A DNA stretch of 10,766 nt from Actinomycetota bacterium (GTDB taxonomy: Bacteria > Actinomycetota > Actinomycetes > Actinomycetales > Microbacteriaceae), in the NCBI GenBank assembly GCA_018895315.1, contig JAHIOK010000074.1:1-10766 (forward strand), given 5' to 3'. The stretch's first letter is position 1, and every line of letters starts with the position of its first letter. The translations under genes and the position numbers were made by a program. Shown one piece after another: positions 1 to 6,338 of the stretch. Under the pieces are notes generated by a model. It saw nothing but the letters and a program-made list of their open reading frames with translations. It did no database searches and was not told where the DNA came from.

Positions 1-545
1 CGGACTCGCTCGGATTCCGGGGCAGGCGACACCGCAAAGCGGCGATTCGGATGCTGCTCACCCAGGCGAACGTGGCGCTCGGGGCGACCGAGCGGCCGGG
101 CAGCGGCGTGCTGGCGTGGGCAATGAGCCAGGCGGCTCCGCTGCTGATGCGGAAAGCGGCCGGCCGGGTCCTGGTCTGGATGTGGAAGACCGACCCGGAA
201 CTGCTCGTCGCTATGGTGCAGCTTCAGGAGGCCACCCCGCAGCTGCGGGTCGCGCGCGCGTCGATGCCGATGGAGTACGACGACACCGAGGCATTCCGCA
301 ATCCCTACCTGGGCGTCGGCGAGCGGCTCGTGATGCCGCTTCCGGCGGATGCGCGCACGCCGCCGTTTGCGACGTACACGTGGGACACCGGCACGCACTT
401 CGTGATCCTCACCGCGGTGTGCGCCGATCGTGAGCGGTTCGGCACCGTCACCGGCTCATTGGACGATCTCGCTCGCACGATCCGCGTCGTGGACGATCTC
501 GCGGTCGGCGAGTCTCCCCCCGTGTTGCGCATCGACCCCCGCTGA
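1..545 (+). CDS. Hypothetical protein, 3' part of a gene cut by the window start
   Basis: The frame ending at the TGA of 543-545 is open all the way to the left edge (first complete codon GAC at 3-5), so this is probably the C-terminal 181 residues of a longer protein. An ATG at 51 is possible, but nothing before it looks like a Shine-Dalgarno or a leaderless -10, and the upstream codons (an Arg/Lys-rich stretch ending RKAAIR) look coding. The visible part has a hydrophobic stretch (roughly VLAWAMSQAAPLLM, then AGRVLVWMW) followed by a soluble segment. Codon use is typical of the neighbours, with strong GC3. I recognise no family. It lies 140 bp before the next gene on the same strand. Coding status is fairly sure; function is unknown. 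Confidence 0.7.
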   Translation, partial: DSLGFRGRRHRKAAIRMLLTQANVALGATERPGSGVLAWAMSQAAPLLMRKAAGRVLVWMWKTDPELLVAMVQLQEATPQLRVARASMPMEYDDTEAFRNPYLGVGERLVMPLPADARTPPFATYTWDTGTHFVILTAVCADRERFGTVTGSLDDLARTIRVVDDLAVGESPPVLRIDPR

Positions 546-685
546 GATCCGCCCGTTCCCAGTGGTATTCCACAGAGAACGGCGTCATCATTGCAGTGCT
601 GGGGACCGGACTCGCGATGCGCGCCTTGCCACCGGCGTCGAACGCCTCTGACGCGCATCGCGCGCGCCCGTGAGAAAGGAATCCC

Positions 686-1117
686 GTGGCCACATTCGAG
701 TACGGACCCGTCGAGCTGCACCTCGTCGCGTTCGAGGGCGATCGTCCGGATGCTGCAGTGATGCAGTCGATCGTCGAGCTGATCGATGCCGGCACCGTGC
801 GACTGCTCGACTTCACGATCGTGTCGAAGTCGGAGAGCGGTGACCTGACGGTCACCGAGATCGAAGACCATGCCGAGGACTTCGGGCTCGGCGGCGTCGA
901 ACTCGCCGAGATCGGGATCGCCGGCGACGAAGACATCGAGGAACTCTCCGAGCTGATCCCCCCGGGAACCTCTGCCGCGATCGTCGCGTTCGAACTCGTC
1001 TGGGCCCGCCAGCTGGCCGGGCGCCTCGCGGCCTCGAACAGCTTCATCCTGCGCAGTGAGCGCATCCCCGCACCCGTCGTCAACGAACTCATCGCGCTCG
1101 CCCGCGAAGAAGACTGA
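686..1117 (+). CDS. DUF6325 family protein
   Basis: A 143-residue soluble acidic protein of unknown function, which I recognise from its overall pattern as the actinobacterial DUF6325 type (related in layout to DUF1269-like small proteins). It opens with FEYGPVELHLVAFEGD, followed by a helix around residues 21-35 and a conserved-looking TVRLLDFTIVSKSESGDLTV hairpin. The second half repeats the strand-helix-strand plan (TSAAIVAFELVWARQLA, then SNSFILRSERIPAPVVNEL), suggesting two ferredoxin-like halves (inference). There is no signal peptide or membrane segment. The GTG start is fixed by GAAAGGA (674-680) five bases upstream. It sits 11 bp before the SHOCT gene, which carries the same GAAAGGA ribosome site, so the two form an operon. 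The family call rests on memory of this protein type and its SHOCT partner; a role in membrane or stress physiology is only a guess. Confidence 0.85.
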   Translation: MATFEYGPVELHLVAFEGDRPDAAVMQSIVELIDAGTVRLLDFTIVSKSESGDLTVTEIEDHAEDFGLGGVELAEIGIAGDEDIEELSELIPPGTSAAIVAFELVWARQLAGRLAASNSFILRSERIPAPVVNELIALAREED

Positions 1118-1128
1118 AAGGAACCATC

Positions 1129-1482
1129 ATGATCGGACGTAGAGGGCGCCCCGGACTCATCGGCCTGGCCGCGCGCACCGCGGTCGTCGCCGGCACCGCC
1201 AGCGCCGTCAGTAATGCCTCCGCCAACTCCGCGCAGCAGAAAGCGCAGGGGCAGGCCGCCATCGCGCAGCAGCAGGCCGCCGCTCAGCAGGCGGCGGTGG
1301 ATGCCGCCGCGCAGCAGGCCGTCGCTCAGCAGCTTGCCGCGGCCGCTCCCGCTCCCGCCGCTGCGGCACCTGCCGCTGGCATCGACATCGTCGCCGAGCT
1401 CCAGAAGCTCGCGACCCTCAAGGAGGCCGGCCTGCTCGATGATGCCGAGTTCGCCGCCGCCAAGGCCAAGCTGCTGGGCTGA
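1129..1482 (+). CDS. Small SHOCT domain-containing protein
   Basis: A protein of 117 residues in three parts. Residues 1-8 are basic (MIGRRGRP) and 9-27 form a small-residue hydrophobic stretch (GLIGLAARTAVVAGTASAV), which could insert in or contact the membrane. Residues 34-83 are a low-complexity Ala/Gln linker with four QQ-A-rich blocks ending in an Ala/Pro run. Residues 85-117 are a SHOCT domain: an amphipathic helix (IVAELQKLATLKEAG), then LLDDAEFAAAKAKLLG, the familiar 'L..L...G.LtdeEFe..KakLL' pattern. SHOCT domains are short terminal modules, thought to mediate oligomerisation, found on many unrelated proteins. The ATG start is set by GAAAGGAA (1116-1123), which overlaps the TGA of the DUF6325 gene. 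A strong hairpin 48 bp downstream ends the operon. The function is unknown; co-occurrence suggests it works with the DUF6325 protein. Confidence 0.9.
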   Translation: MIGRRGRPGLIGLAARTAVVAGTASAVSNASANSAQQKAQGQAAIAQQQAAAQQAAVDAAAQQAVAQQLAAAAPAPAAAAPAAGIDIVAELQKLATLKEAGLLDDAEFAAAKAKLLG

Positions 1483-1530
1483 CCGACTCTCTGCCGCGCT
1501 GAACACCCGGCGCGGCGACCGCCGTCGCAA

Positions 1531-1573
1531 CGAGAAAGGGGATGCCGCGGTTCTCGCGGCATCCCCTTTCTCG
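1531..1573. terminator. Bidirectional intrinsic terminator between convergent operons
   Basis: A perfect 19-bp stem (cgagaaaggggatgccgcg at 1531-1549, its complement at 1555-1573) with a five-base loop (1550-1554). An A-rich patch on the left arm pairs with a T-rich patch on the right arm, so each strand carries some U's at the end of its hairpin. The stem lies 48 bp after the SHOCT stop and 12 bp after the ABC gene stop on the other strand. It is placed to end both transcripts. Confidence 0.88.
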
Positions 1574-1585
1574 TACCTGCTCCGG

Positions 1586-3634
1586 CTATGCGGTGGGCGC
1601 GGCAGCCGGGATCTGGATCGCGCCCGTGGAGTCGGTGACCTCTTCGATGTCGCGCGCCGCCTGCTCGAACTGAGACTGGTAGAGCCGCCAGTAGGCACCC
1701 TGCGTCGCGATCAGCTCTTCGTGCGAGCCCTTCTCCACGATGTCGCCGTGCTCCATCACGAGGATGAGGTCGGCATCGCGGATCGTCGAGAGCCGGTGGG
1801 CGATGACGAACGATGTGCGCCCCTCGCGAAGCGCGGCCATCGCGTGCTGAAGCAGAAGCTCGGTGCGCGTGTCGACCGAGGAGGTGGCCTCGTCGAGGAT
1901 GAGCACCGACGGCCGAGCGACGAACGCACGGGCGATCGTGATCAACTGCTTCTCGCCTGCCGAGACGTTCGCGGCATCCTCGTCGAGCACGGTGTCGTAG
2001 CCGTCTGGCAGCGAGTGCACGAAACGGTCGACTCGGGTGGCGGTCGCTGCGGCCACGATCTCCTCATCGGTCGCCGATGCACGACCGTAGCGGATGTTCT
2101 CGCGGATCGTGCCGGCGAACAACCAGGGGTCCTGCAGGACCATGCCGGTGCGCGAGCGCACGGCCTCTCGCGTGAGCTCGGCGATGTCCTGGCCATCGAG
2201 CAGGATGCGGCCGCCGTCGAGCTCGTAGAACCGCATGATGAGGTTTACCAGCGTCGTCTTGCCCGCGCCCGTCGGCCCCACGATCGCGACGGTCTGACCG
2301 GGCTCGACCCGGAACGACAGGTCGGTGATGAGCGGGCGCTCAGGCGTGTACGAGAACTTCACGTTCTCGAACTCGATGACGCCCTCACCGTCGACCGGCG
2401 TGGGGGCGTCGTCGTCGTCGGGCTCCTGCTCGTCGGCGTCGAGCAGCTCGAAGACACGCTCGGCCGAAGCCGTGCCCGACTGGATGACCGCCGCCATGCC
2501 GCCGAGTTCGGACAGCGGCTGCGTGAACTGCTGCGAGTACTGGATGAAGGCCTGCACGTCGCCGAGACGCAGCTGTCCGCTCGCGACCATCAGGCCGCCG
2601 AGTACCGCGATCCCGACGTAGGTGAGGTTTCCGATGAACATCATGCCGGGCATGATCATGCCCGAGAGGAACTGCGCCTTGAAGCTGGCCTCGTAGAGCT
2701 CTTCGTTCTCGAGCTGGAACTTCTCGCGCGAGTCCTTTTCGCGGCCGTAGACCTTCACGAGTGCGTGGCCTGAGAAGGACTCCTCGACGCGAGCGTTGAG
2801 ACGACCGACTTTGCGCCACTGGACGCCGAACGCCTTCTGCGACTTCGGACCGATGACGCCGAAGATCACGGCCATGAGCGGCAGCGAGATCAGGGCGACG
2901 ATCGCGAGCTGCCACGAGATCGTGAACATCATGATCAGCACACCGACGACGGTCAGCACGGAAGTGACCACCGTCGAAAGGGACTGCTGCATCGTCTGGG
3001 TGATGTTGTCGATGTCGTTCGTGACGCGGGAGATGAGCTCACCGCGCTGCACCTTGTCGAAGTAGGCCAGCGGCAGACGGTTGATCTTCGCTTCGACCGA
3101 CTCGCGCAGGCGCCACATCGTACGCACCATGATGATGTTGATGACGTAGCCCTGAACCCAGCTGAGGAACGACGACGCCACATAGATCGCGAGCACCGCG
3201 ACGATCACCATGCGCAGCCGATCGAAGTCGACGCCGGCGCCCACGGAGAAGTTGCTCATCGCCGCGACCATGTTGGCGGTGTCGGTCTGACCGGCACCGC
3301 GGAGAGCGTCGACCACCGTGGCCTGCGACGTGCCCGCTGGGAACTGGCCCCCCAGCGACGACGAGACGACGCCCTCGAAGATGATGTTGGTCGCTTCGCC
3401 GAGGATCTTCGGCGCGATGACGGCCAGCACCACGCCGATCGCGCCGAGGATCGACACGAAGGTGAAGGCGACGGCATGGGGCTTCAGCAGCCCGATGAGT
3501 CGGCCGAAGCTCTTGCCGAAGTTGTCGGCCTTGCCCGGCTTGACGCTGTCCCACGACCCCGACGTCTGGCGGGCTTGCTCGGCGAGCTCGAGTTCGAGGC
3601 GCTCTTCTTCGGTGAGTGCGTCCGGAGTGCTCAT
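1586..3634 (-). CDS. ABC exporter half-transporter, ATPase-competent subunit (TM288/LmrD-like)
   Basis: A 682-residue half-transporter: an N-terminal six-helix membrane domain (about residues 45-390) fused to an ATPase domain (about 418-655). Visible motifs are an A-loop Tyr (FSYTPERP, Y429), Walker A GPTGAGKT (453-460), Q-loop Q501 (LQDPWLFAGTI), signature VSAGEKQ (557-563), Walker B VLILDE with catalytic Glu582, and H-loop His613 (IAHRLST). The signature departs from LSGGQ, while Walker B and the H-loop are canonical. This is the pattern of the 'consensus' subunit of heterodimeric exporters. It has a long acidic cytoplasmic N-terminus (1-40) and an unusually long loop between helices 1 and 2 (about 86-138). 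The ATG overlaps the partner's stop as ATGA (3634-3631), with GGAGG just upstream, implying translational coupling. It probably exports drugs or lipophilic compounds; the substrate cannot be read from sequence. Confidence 0.95.
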   Translation of the reverse strand: MSTPDALTEEERLELELAEQARQTSGSWDSVKPGKADNFGKSFGRLIGLLKPHAVAFTFVSILGAIGVVLAVIAPKILGEATNIIFEGVVSSSLGGQFPAGTSQATVVDALRGAGQTDTANMVAAMSNFSVGAGVDFDRLRMVIVAVLAIYVASSFLSWVQGYVINIIMVRTMWRLRESVEAKINRLPLAYFDKVQRGELISRVTNDIDNITQTMQQSLSTVVTSVLTVVGVLIMMFTISWQLAIVALISLPLMAVIFGVIGPKSQKAFGVQWRKVGRLNARVEESFSGHALVKVYGREKDSREKFQLENEELYEASFKAQFLSGMIMPGMMFIGNLTYVGIAVLGGLMVASGQLRLGDVQAFIQYSQQFTQPLSELGGMAAVIQSGTASAERVFELLDADEQEPDDDDAPTPVDGEGVIEFENVKFSYTPERPLITDLSFRVEPGQTVAIVGPTGAGKTTLVNLIMRFYELDGGRILLDGQDIAELTREAVRSRTGMVLQDPWLFAGTIRENIRYGRASATDEEIVAAATATRVDRFVHSLPDGYDTVLDEDAANVSAGEKQLITIARAFVARPSVLILDEATSSVDTRTELLLQHAMAALREGRTSFVIAHRLSTIRDADLILVMEHGDIVEKGSHEELIATQGAYWRLYQSQFEQAARDIEEVTDSTGAIQIPAAAPTA

Positions 3635-5358
3635 GCCTCCACCCCCAGCTGCGATTCGACGATTTCACGGTAGGTCTCGCTGGTCGCGAGGAGCTCGTCG
3701 TGGGTGCCGACGCCGACCATCTGGCCGTCCTCGAGCACCACGATGCGGTCGGCATCGGTGATGGTCGACACGCGCTGCGCAACCACGATCTTCGTCACGT
3801 CGGGCAGCTCCCGCCACAGCGCCTGCCGCAACCGGGCATCGGTGGTGAGGTCGAGCGCCGAGAAGGAGTCGTCGAAGACCAGGATGTCGGGCTGGTGAAT
3901 GATCGCACGCGCAATCGCGAGTCGCTGGCGCTGCCCGCCAGAGACGTTGGTTCCGCCCTGAGCGATGCGCGCCTCGAGCTGGCCATCCATCTCTTCGACG
4001 AAGTCGCGACCCTGTGCGATCTCGAGCGCGTGCCACAGTTCGGCATCGGTGGCCTCTTCACGCCCGAACCGGAGGTTCGACGCGATCGTGCCGGTGAAAA
4101 GGAACGGACGCTGCGGCACGAGGCCGATGCCCTTCCAGAGATAGTCGAGATCGGCCTGGCGCACGTCGACCCCGCCAACGCGCACCGCACCGCCGGTGAC
4201 GTCGAACAAGCGAGGAATCAGTGAGATCAGCGTCGTCTTGCCCGACCCGGTGGAACCCACGATCGCGACCGTCTCGCCGCGACGCGCCTCGAAGGTGATG
4301 CCCTGCACGACGGGCGACTCCGCACCCGGATAGGTGAACTCGGCGTTGTCGAAGCGCACCGTTCCCGGCTCGGCGAACTCCGTCACCGCGTTCTCGGCCC
4401 TCACGAGCGTGGACTCGCTGGCCAGCACCTCACCGATGCGCTCTGCCGATACGGCCGCGCGGGGAATCATGATCGTCATGAAGCTCGCCATGAGCACGCC
4501 CATCAGGATCTGCCCGATGTACTGCATGAACGCGAACAGCGTGCCGATCTGGATCTCGCCCGCGTCGACCTGGATGGCGCCGAACCAGATGACGCCGACG
4601 ACGGTGATGTTCAAGACCAGCATCGCCAGCGGGAACAGCACCACGAACAGCGACCCGACCTTGCGGCCGATGACCAGGATGTCGGTGTTCGCGCCGCGGA
4701 AGCGCTCTTCCTCGATGGGCTCGCGCACGAACGCGCGTACCACCCGCACGCCGGTCAGCTGTTCGCGCATGATGCGGTTGAGTCCGTCGAGCTTCGCCTG
4801 GAACGACCGGAACAGTGGCACCATGCGGCTGATGACGAGGCCCGCCAGAATGAGGAGCGCCGGCACGGCGATCGCGATCAGCCAGCTCAGCCCGACATCC
4901 TGCTGCACCGCCATGATGATGCCGCCGATCGCGAGCATCGGCGCCGTGACCAGCATCGTCGATCCCATCATCGCGAGCATCTGCACCTGCTGCACGTCGT
5001 TGGTGTTGCGGGTGATCAGCGAGCCGGGGCCGAACTTCGACACCTCGCGCTCGGAGAAGCCGCTCACCTTTTCGTACACGTCTCGCCGAATGTCGCGGCC
5101 CGCGGCCATCGCGGCGCGCGCCGCGAAGTAGGTGGCGATGATGGACGCGGTGATCTGCGCCAGCGAGATGCCGAGCATGACCGTTCCGGTCGACCAGATG
5201 TAGGCCGTGTCGCCCTGCGCCACTCCCTTGTCGATGATGTTCGCGTTCAGGCGCGGAAGGTAGAGCGACGCCATCGCGGACGCGAACTGGAAGGCGAGCA
5301 CGCCGAGCAGCAACCATCGGTATGTCTTGAGATAGCGGATGAGAATTTTGCCGAGCAC
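3631..5358 (-). CDS. ABC exporter half-transporter, degenerate-site subunit (TM287/LmrC-like)
   Basis: A 575-residue half-transporter, first gene of the operon. The membrane domain spans about 1-300 and the ATPase about 333-570. Motifs: Walker A GSTGSGKT (368-375), Q-loop Q416 (VPQRPFLFTGTI), a fully canonical signature VSGGQRQR (472-479), and Walker B ILVFDD, in which the catalytic Glu position is Asp497. The H-loop His is replaced by Gln528 (VVAQRVST). Asp for Glu and Gln for His mark the non-hydrolysing site of heterodimeric exporters. Its good signature motif would complete the active site built on the partner's Walker A/B. The start is GTG at 5358, fitting the usual N-terminus (MLGKILIRYLKTYRW). 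A GGGGGA patch upstream could act as ribosome site but lies in a small palindrome. The gene starts 135 bp beyond the stop of the channel gene on the same strand, so it may have its own promoter. Confidence 0.95.
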   Translation of the reverse strand: MLGKILIRYLKTYRWLLLGVLAFQFASAMASLYLPRLNANIIDKGVAQGDTAYIWSTGTVMLGISLAQITASIIATYFAARAAMAAGRDIRRDVYEKVSGFSEREVSKFGPGSLITRNTNDVQQVQMLAMMGSTMLVTAPMLAIGGIIMAVQQDVGLSWLIAIAVPALLILAGLVISRMVPLFRSFQAKLDGLNRIMREQLTGVRVVRAFVREPIEEERFRGANTDILVIGRKVGSLFVVLFPLAMLVLNITVVGVIWFGAIQVDAGEIQIGTLFAFMQYIGQILMGVLMASFMTIMIPRAAVSAERIGEVLASESTLVRAENAVTEFAEPGTVRFDNAEFTYPGAESPVVQGITFEARRGETVAIVGSTGSGKTTLISLIPRLFDVTGGAVRVGGVDVRQADLDYLWKGIGLVPQRPFLFTGTIASNLRFGREEATDAELWHALEIAQGRDFVEEMDGQLEARIAQGGTNVSGGQRQRLAIARAIIHQPDILVFDDSFSALDLTTDARLRQALWRELPDVTKIVVAQRVSTITDADRIVVLEDGQMVGVGTHDELLATSETYREIVESQLGVEA

Positions 5359-5447
5359 GGGGGTCCCCCAAGTGGAAGTGCGACGAGGAAGTCGACGGAC
5401 GATGCCGCGTTCTTAGCGTGCCACGAACTTCCGACACCGGCGAGTCT

Positions 5448-5471
5448 CGGTTCTCCGCTCAGGGCGAACCG
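5448..5471 (-). other. Weak hairpin in the channel-ABC spacer
   Basis: CGGTTC (5448-5453) and GAACCG (5466-5471) form a six-base inverted repeat with a 12-base loop, 22 bp past the channel gene stop on the minus strand. It could be a weak terminator for the channel mRNA. There is no U tract, so this is only a possibility. The rest of the 134-bp spacer (5359-5493) shows no promoter I would defend. Confidence 0.25.
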
Positions 5472-5493
5472 CCACGTCGAGTCGCGGTATCCG

Positions 5494-6267
5494 CTATCGG
5501 GCGTTATCGGTGGGGAGAGCCTCATCGGCGGACACCCGCTTCTCGGCGCGATCGAGCGCGTCAGTGAGCGCCTGGACGTCGGCGCGGCTTGCGGGAATGG
5601 CGTCCGCGTGGCCGCGAGTGGCGCGTTCGAGGACCCACGACGAGATCGTGGCCACGATGAGACCGACGAGCACGACACCGCCTGCCATGAGGCCGACGGC
5701 CGCGACCCTTCCCACGACGGTCACGGGGACGTAATCGCCGTAGCCCACCGTCGTCACCGTGCAGAACGCCCACCAGATCGCATTGCCGAACGAGGTGATC
5801 GTGGCATCGGGAGCATTGCGCTCGACCTGGAGCACGAACAGCGCGACGTACCAGACGAGGAGGAGCGCTGATCCGCCGCCGTAGATGAGCAGGCGCGCGC
5901 GGATGGAACTGCCCGCGGTGCGCGTAAGTGACGCGAGACGTGTGAAGGCGCCGAGGAGACGGATCGGCCGGAGCGCCGGGATGAGCGCGATCGCGAGGTC
6001 GAACTTGTGCGTCCGCGCCCAGACGCTGCGGGGGTGCGAGAGCGACAGGCGCACGACGTAGTCGACGATGAACATGATCCAGATGATCGCGATCGCCGCG
6101 GAGGTCACGATCGCCGCGAGTCCGCTCACGTTGCCGATGACATGCACGGTGTAGGTGACGAGGAACACCAACGCGGCCACGGTGAGCGGCCAGTAGGTGA
6201 CCTGCGTCCAGCGACGCGTGCGGTCGGTCTCCCCGCGTCGCTCGGCCTGGTCGGGTGCACTGGTCAC
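5494..6267 (-). CDS. Voltage-gated-type potassium channel (six-helix, Kch/KvAP-like)
   Basis: A 257-residue inner-membrane ion channel subunit, expected to form tetramers conducting K+. Reading along the chain: a short polar N-terminus (1-24); S1 about 26-44; S2 about 51-74, ending in the conserved-looking FIVDYVVRL; S3 about 88-99; an S4-like stretch with spaced arginines (R100, R103, R110, R116, R123); S5 about 126-148; pore helix and selectivity filter TVGYGD (173-178) after AIWWAFCTVT; S6 about 185-210; then a short charged cytoplasmic tail with no RCK/TrkA-N domain. Filter and topology are diagnostic for a K+ channel; true voltage sensing is inferred. The GTG start at 6267 has no Shine-Dalgarno but a TAGAGT element exactly six bases upstream, so it is probably leaderless. 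It is divergent from the DUF2252 gene across 71 bp. Confidence 0.93.
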   Translation of the reverse strand: MTSAPDQAERRGETDRTRRWTQVTYWPLTVAALVFLVTYTVHVIGNVSGLAAIVTSAAIAIIWIMFIVDYVVRLSLSHPRSVWARTHKFDLAIALIPALRPIRLLGAFTRLASLTRTAGSSIRARLLIYGGGSALLLVWYVALFVLQVERNAPDATITSFGNAIWWAFCTVTTVGYGDYVPVTVVGRVAAVGLMAGGVVLVGLIVATISSWVLERATRGHADAIPASRADVQALTDALDRAEKRVSADEALPTDNAR

Positions 6268-6273
6268 GTCAGC

Positions 6274-6279
6274 ACTCTA
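6274..6279 (-). promoter_or_regulatory. -10 element (TAGAGT) of the leaderless channel gene
   Basis: On the minus strand TAGAGT is followed by six bases (gctgac) and the GTG start. This matches the TANNNT element found six to seven bases before leaderless starts in actinobacteria. No convincing -35 is seen. Confidence 0.65.
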
Positions 6280-6326
6280 GAGCCCCGCCCCTGCGGACAT
6301 CGGCACTGAACGAGCGTCGCCGGTGC

Positions 6327-6332
6327 CAGAAT
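6327..6332 (+). promoter_or_regulatory. -10 element (CAGAAT) of the leaderless DUF2252 gene
   Basis: CAGAAT followed by six bases (gaccga) and the ATG at 6339. The same hexamer and spacing occur before the MarR gene. No Shine-Dalgarno is present, which supports transcription starting at or next to the A of ATG. Confidence 0.6.
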
Positions 6333-6338
6333 GACCGA

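Noticed and set aside
634..646. GGCGT-CGA-ACGCC dyad before the DUF6325 gene as operator, with TTGCCA (626-631) as -35
   Set aside because: The arms are only five bases in GC-rich DNA and no acceptable -10 follows at the right distance.
1230..1345. CAGCAG/GCCGCC-rich direct repeats as a tandem repeat element
   Set aside because: They encode the Ala/Gln linker of the SHOCT protein in one frame; the repeats are imperfect and best explained as low-complexity coding.
448..1698. 416-codon open frame antisense to the DUF6325 and SHOCT genes
   Set aside because: It is Ser/Arg-rich low-complexity translation with no domain, lies opposite two genes with good ribosome sites, and runs through the terminator hairpin. 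It is a by-product of high GC.
1214..2773. 519-codon plus-strand open frame over the SHOCT and ABC genes
   Set aside because: It crosses the terminator and lies opposite a well-defined ATPase domain; the translation is Arg/Pro-rich and then antisense-like.
5359..5493. Promoter for the ABC operon, with TAAGAA on the minus strand as -10
   Set aside because: The hexamer is weak and no matching -35 is present; I could not support a call.
6255..6338. Upstream in-frame ATG for the DUF2252 gene
   Set aside because: It would overlap the divergent channel gene start, its extra residues look non-native, and the -10 element sits just before 6339.
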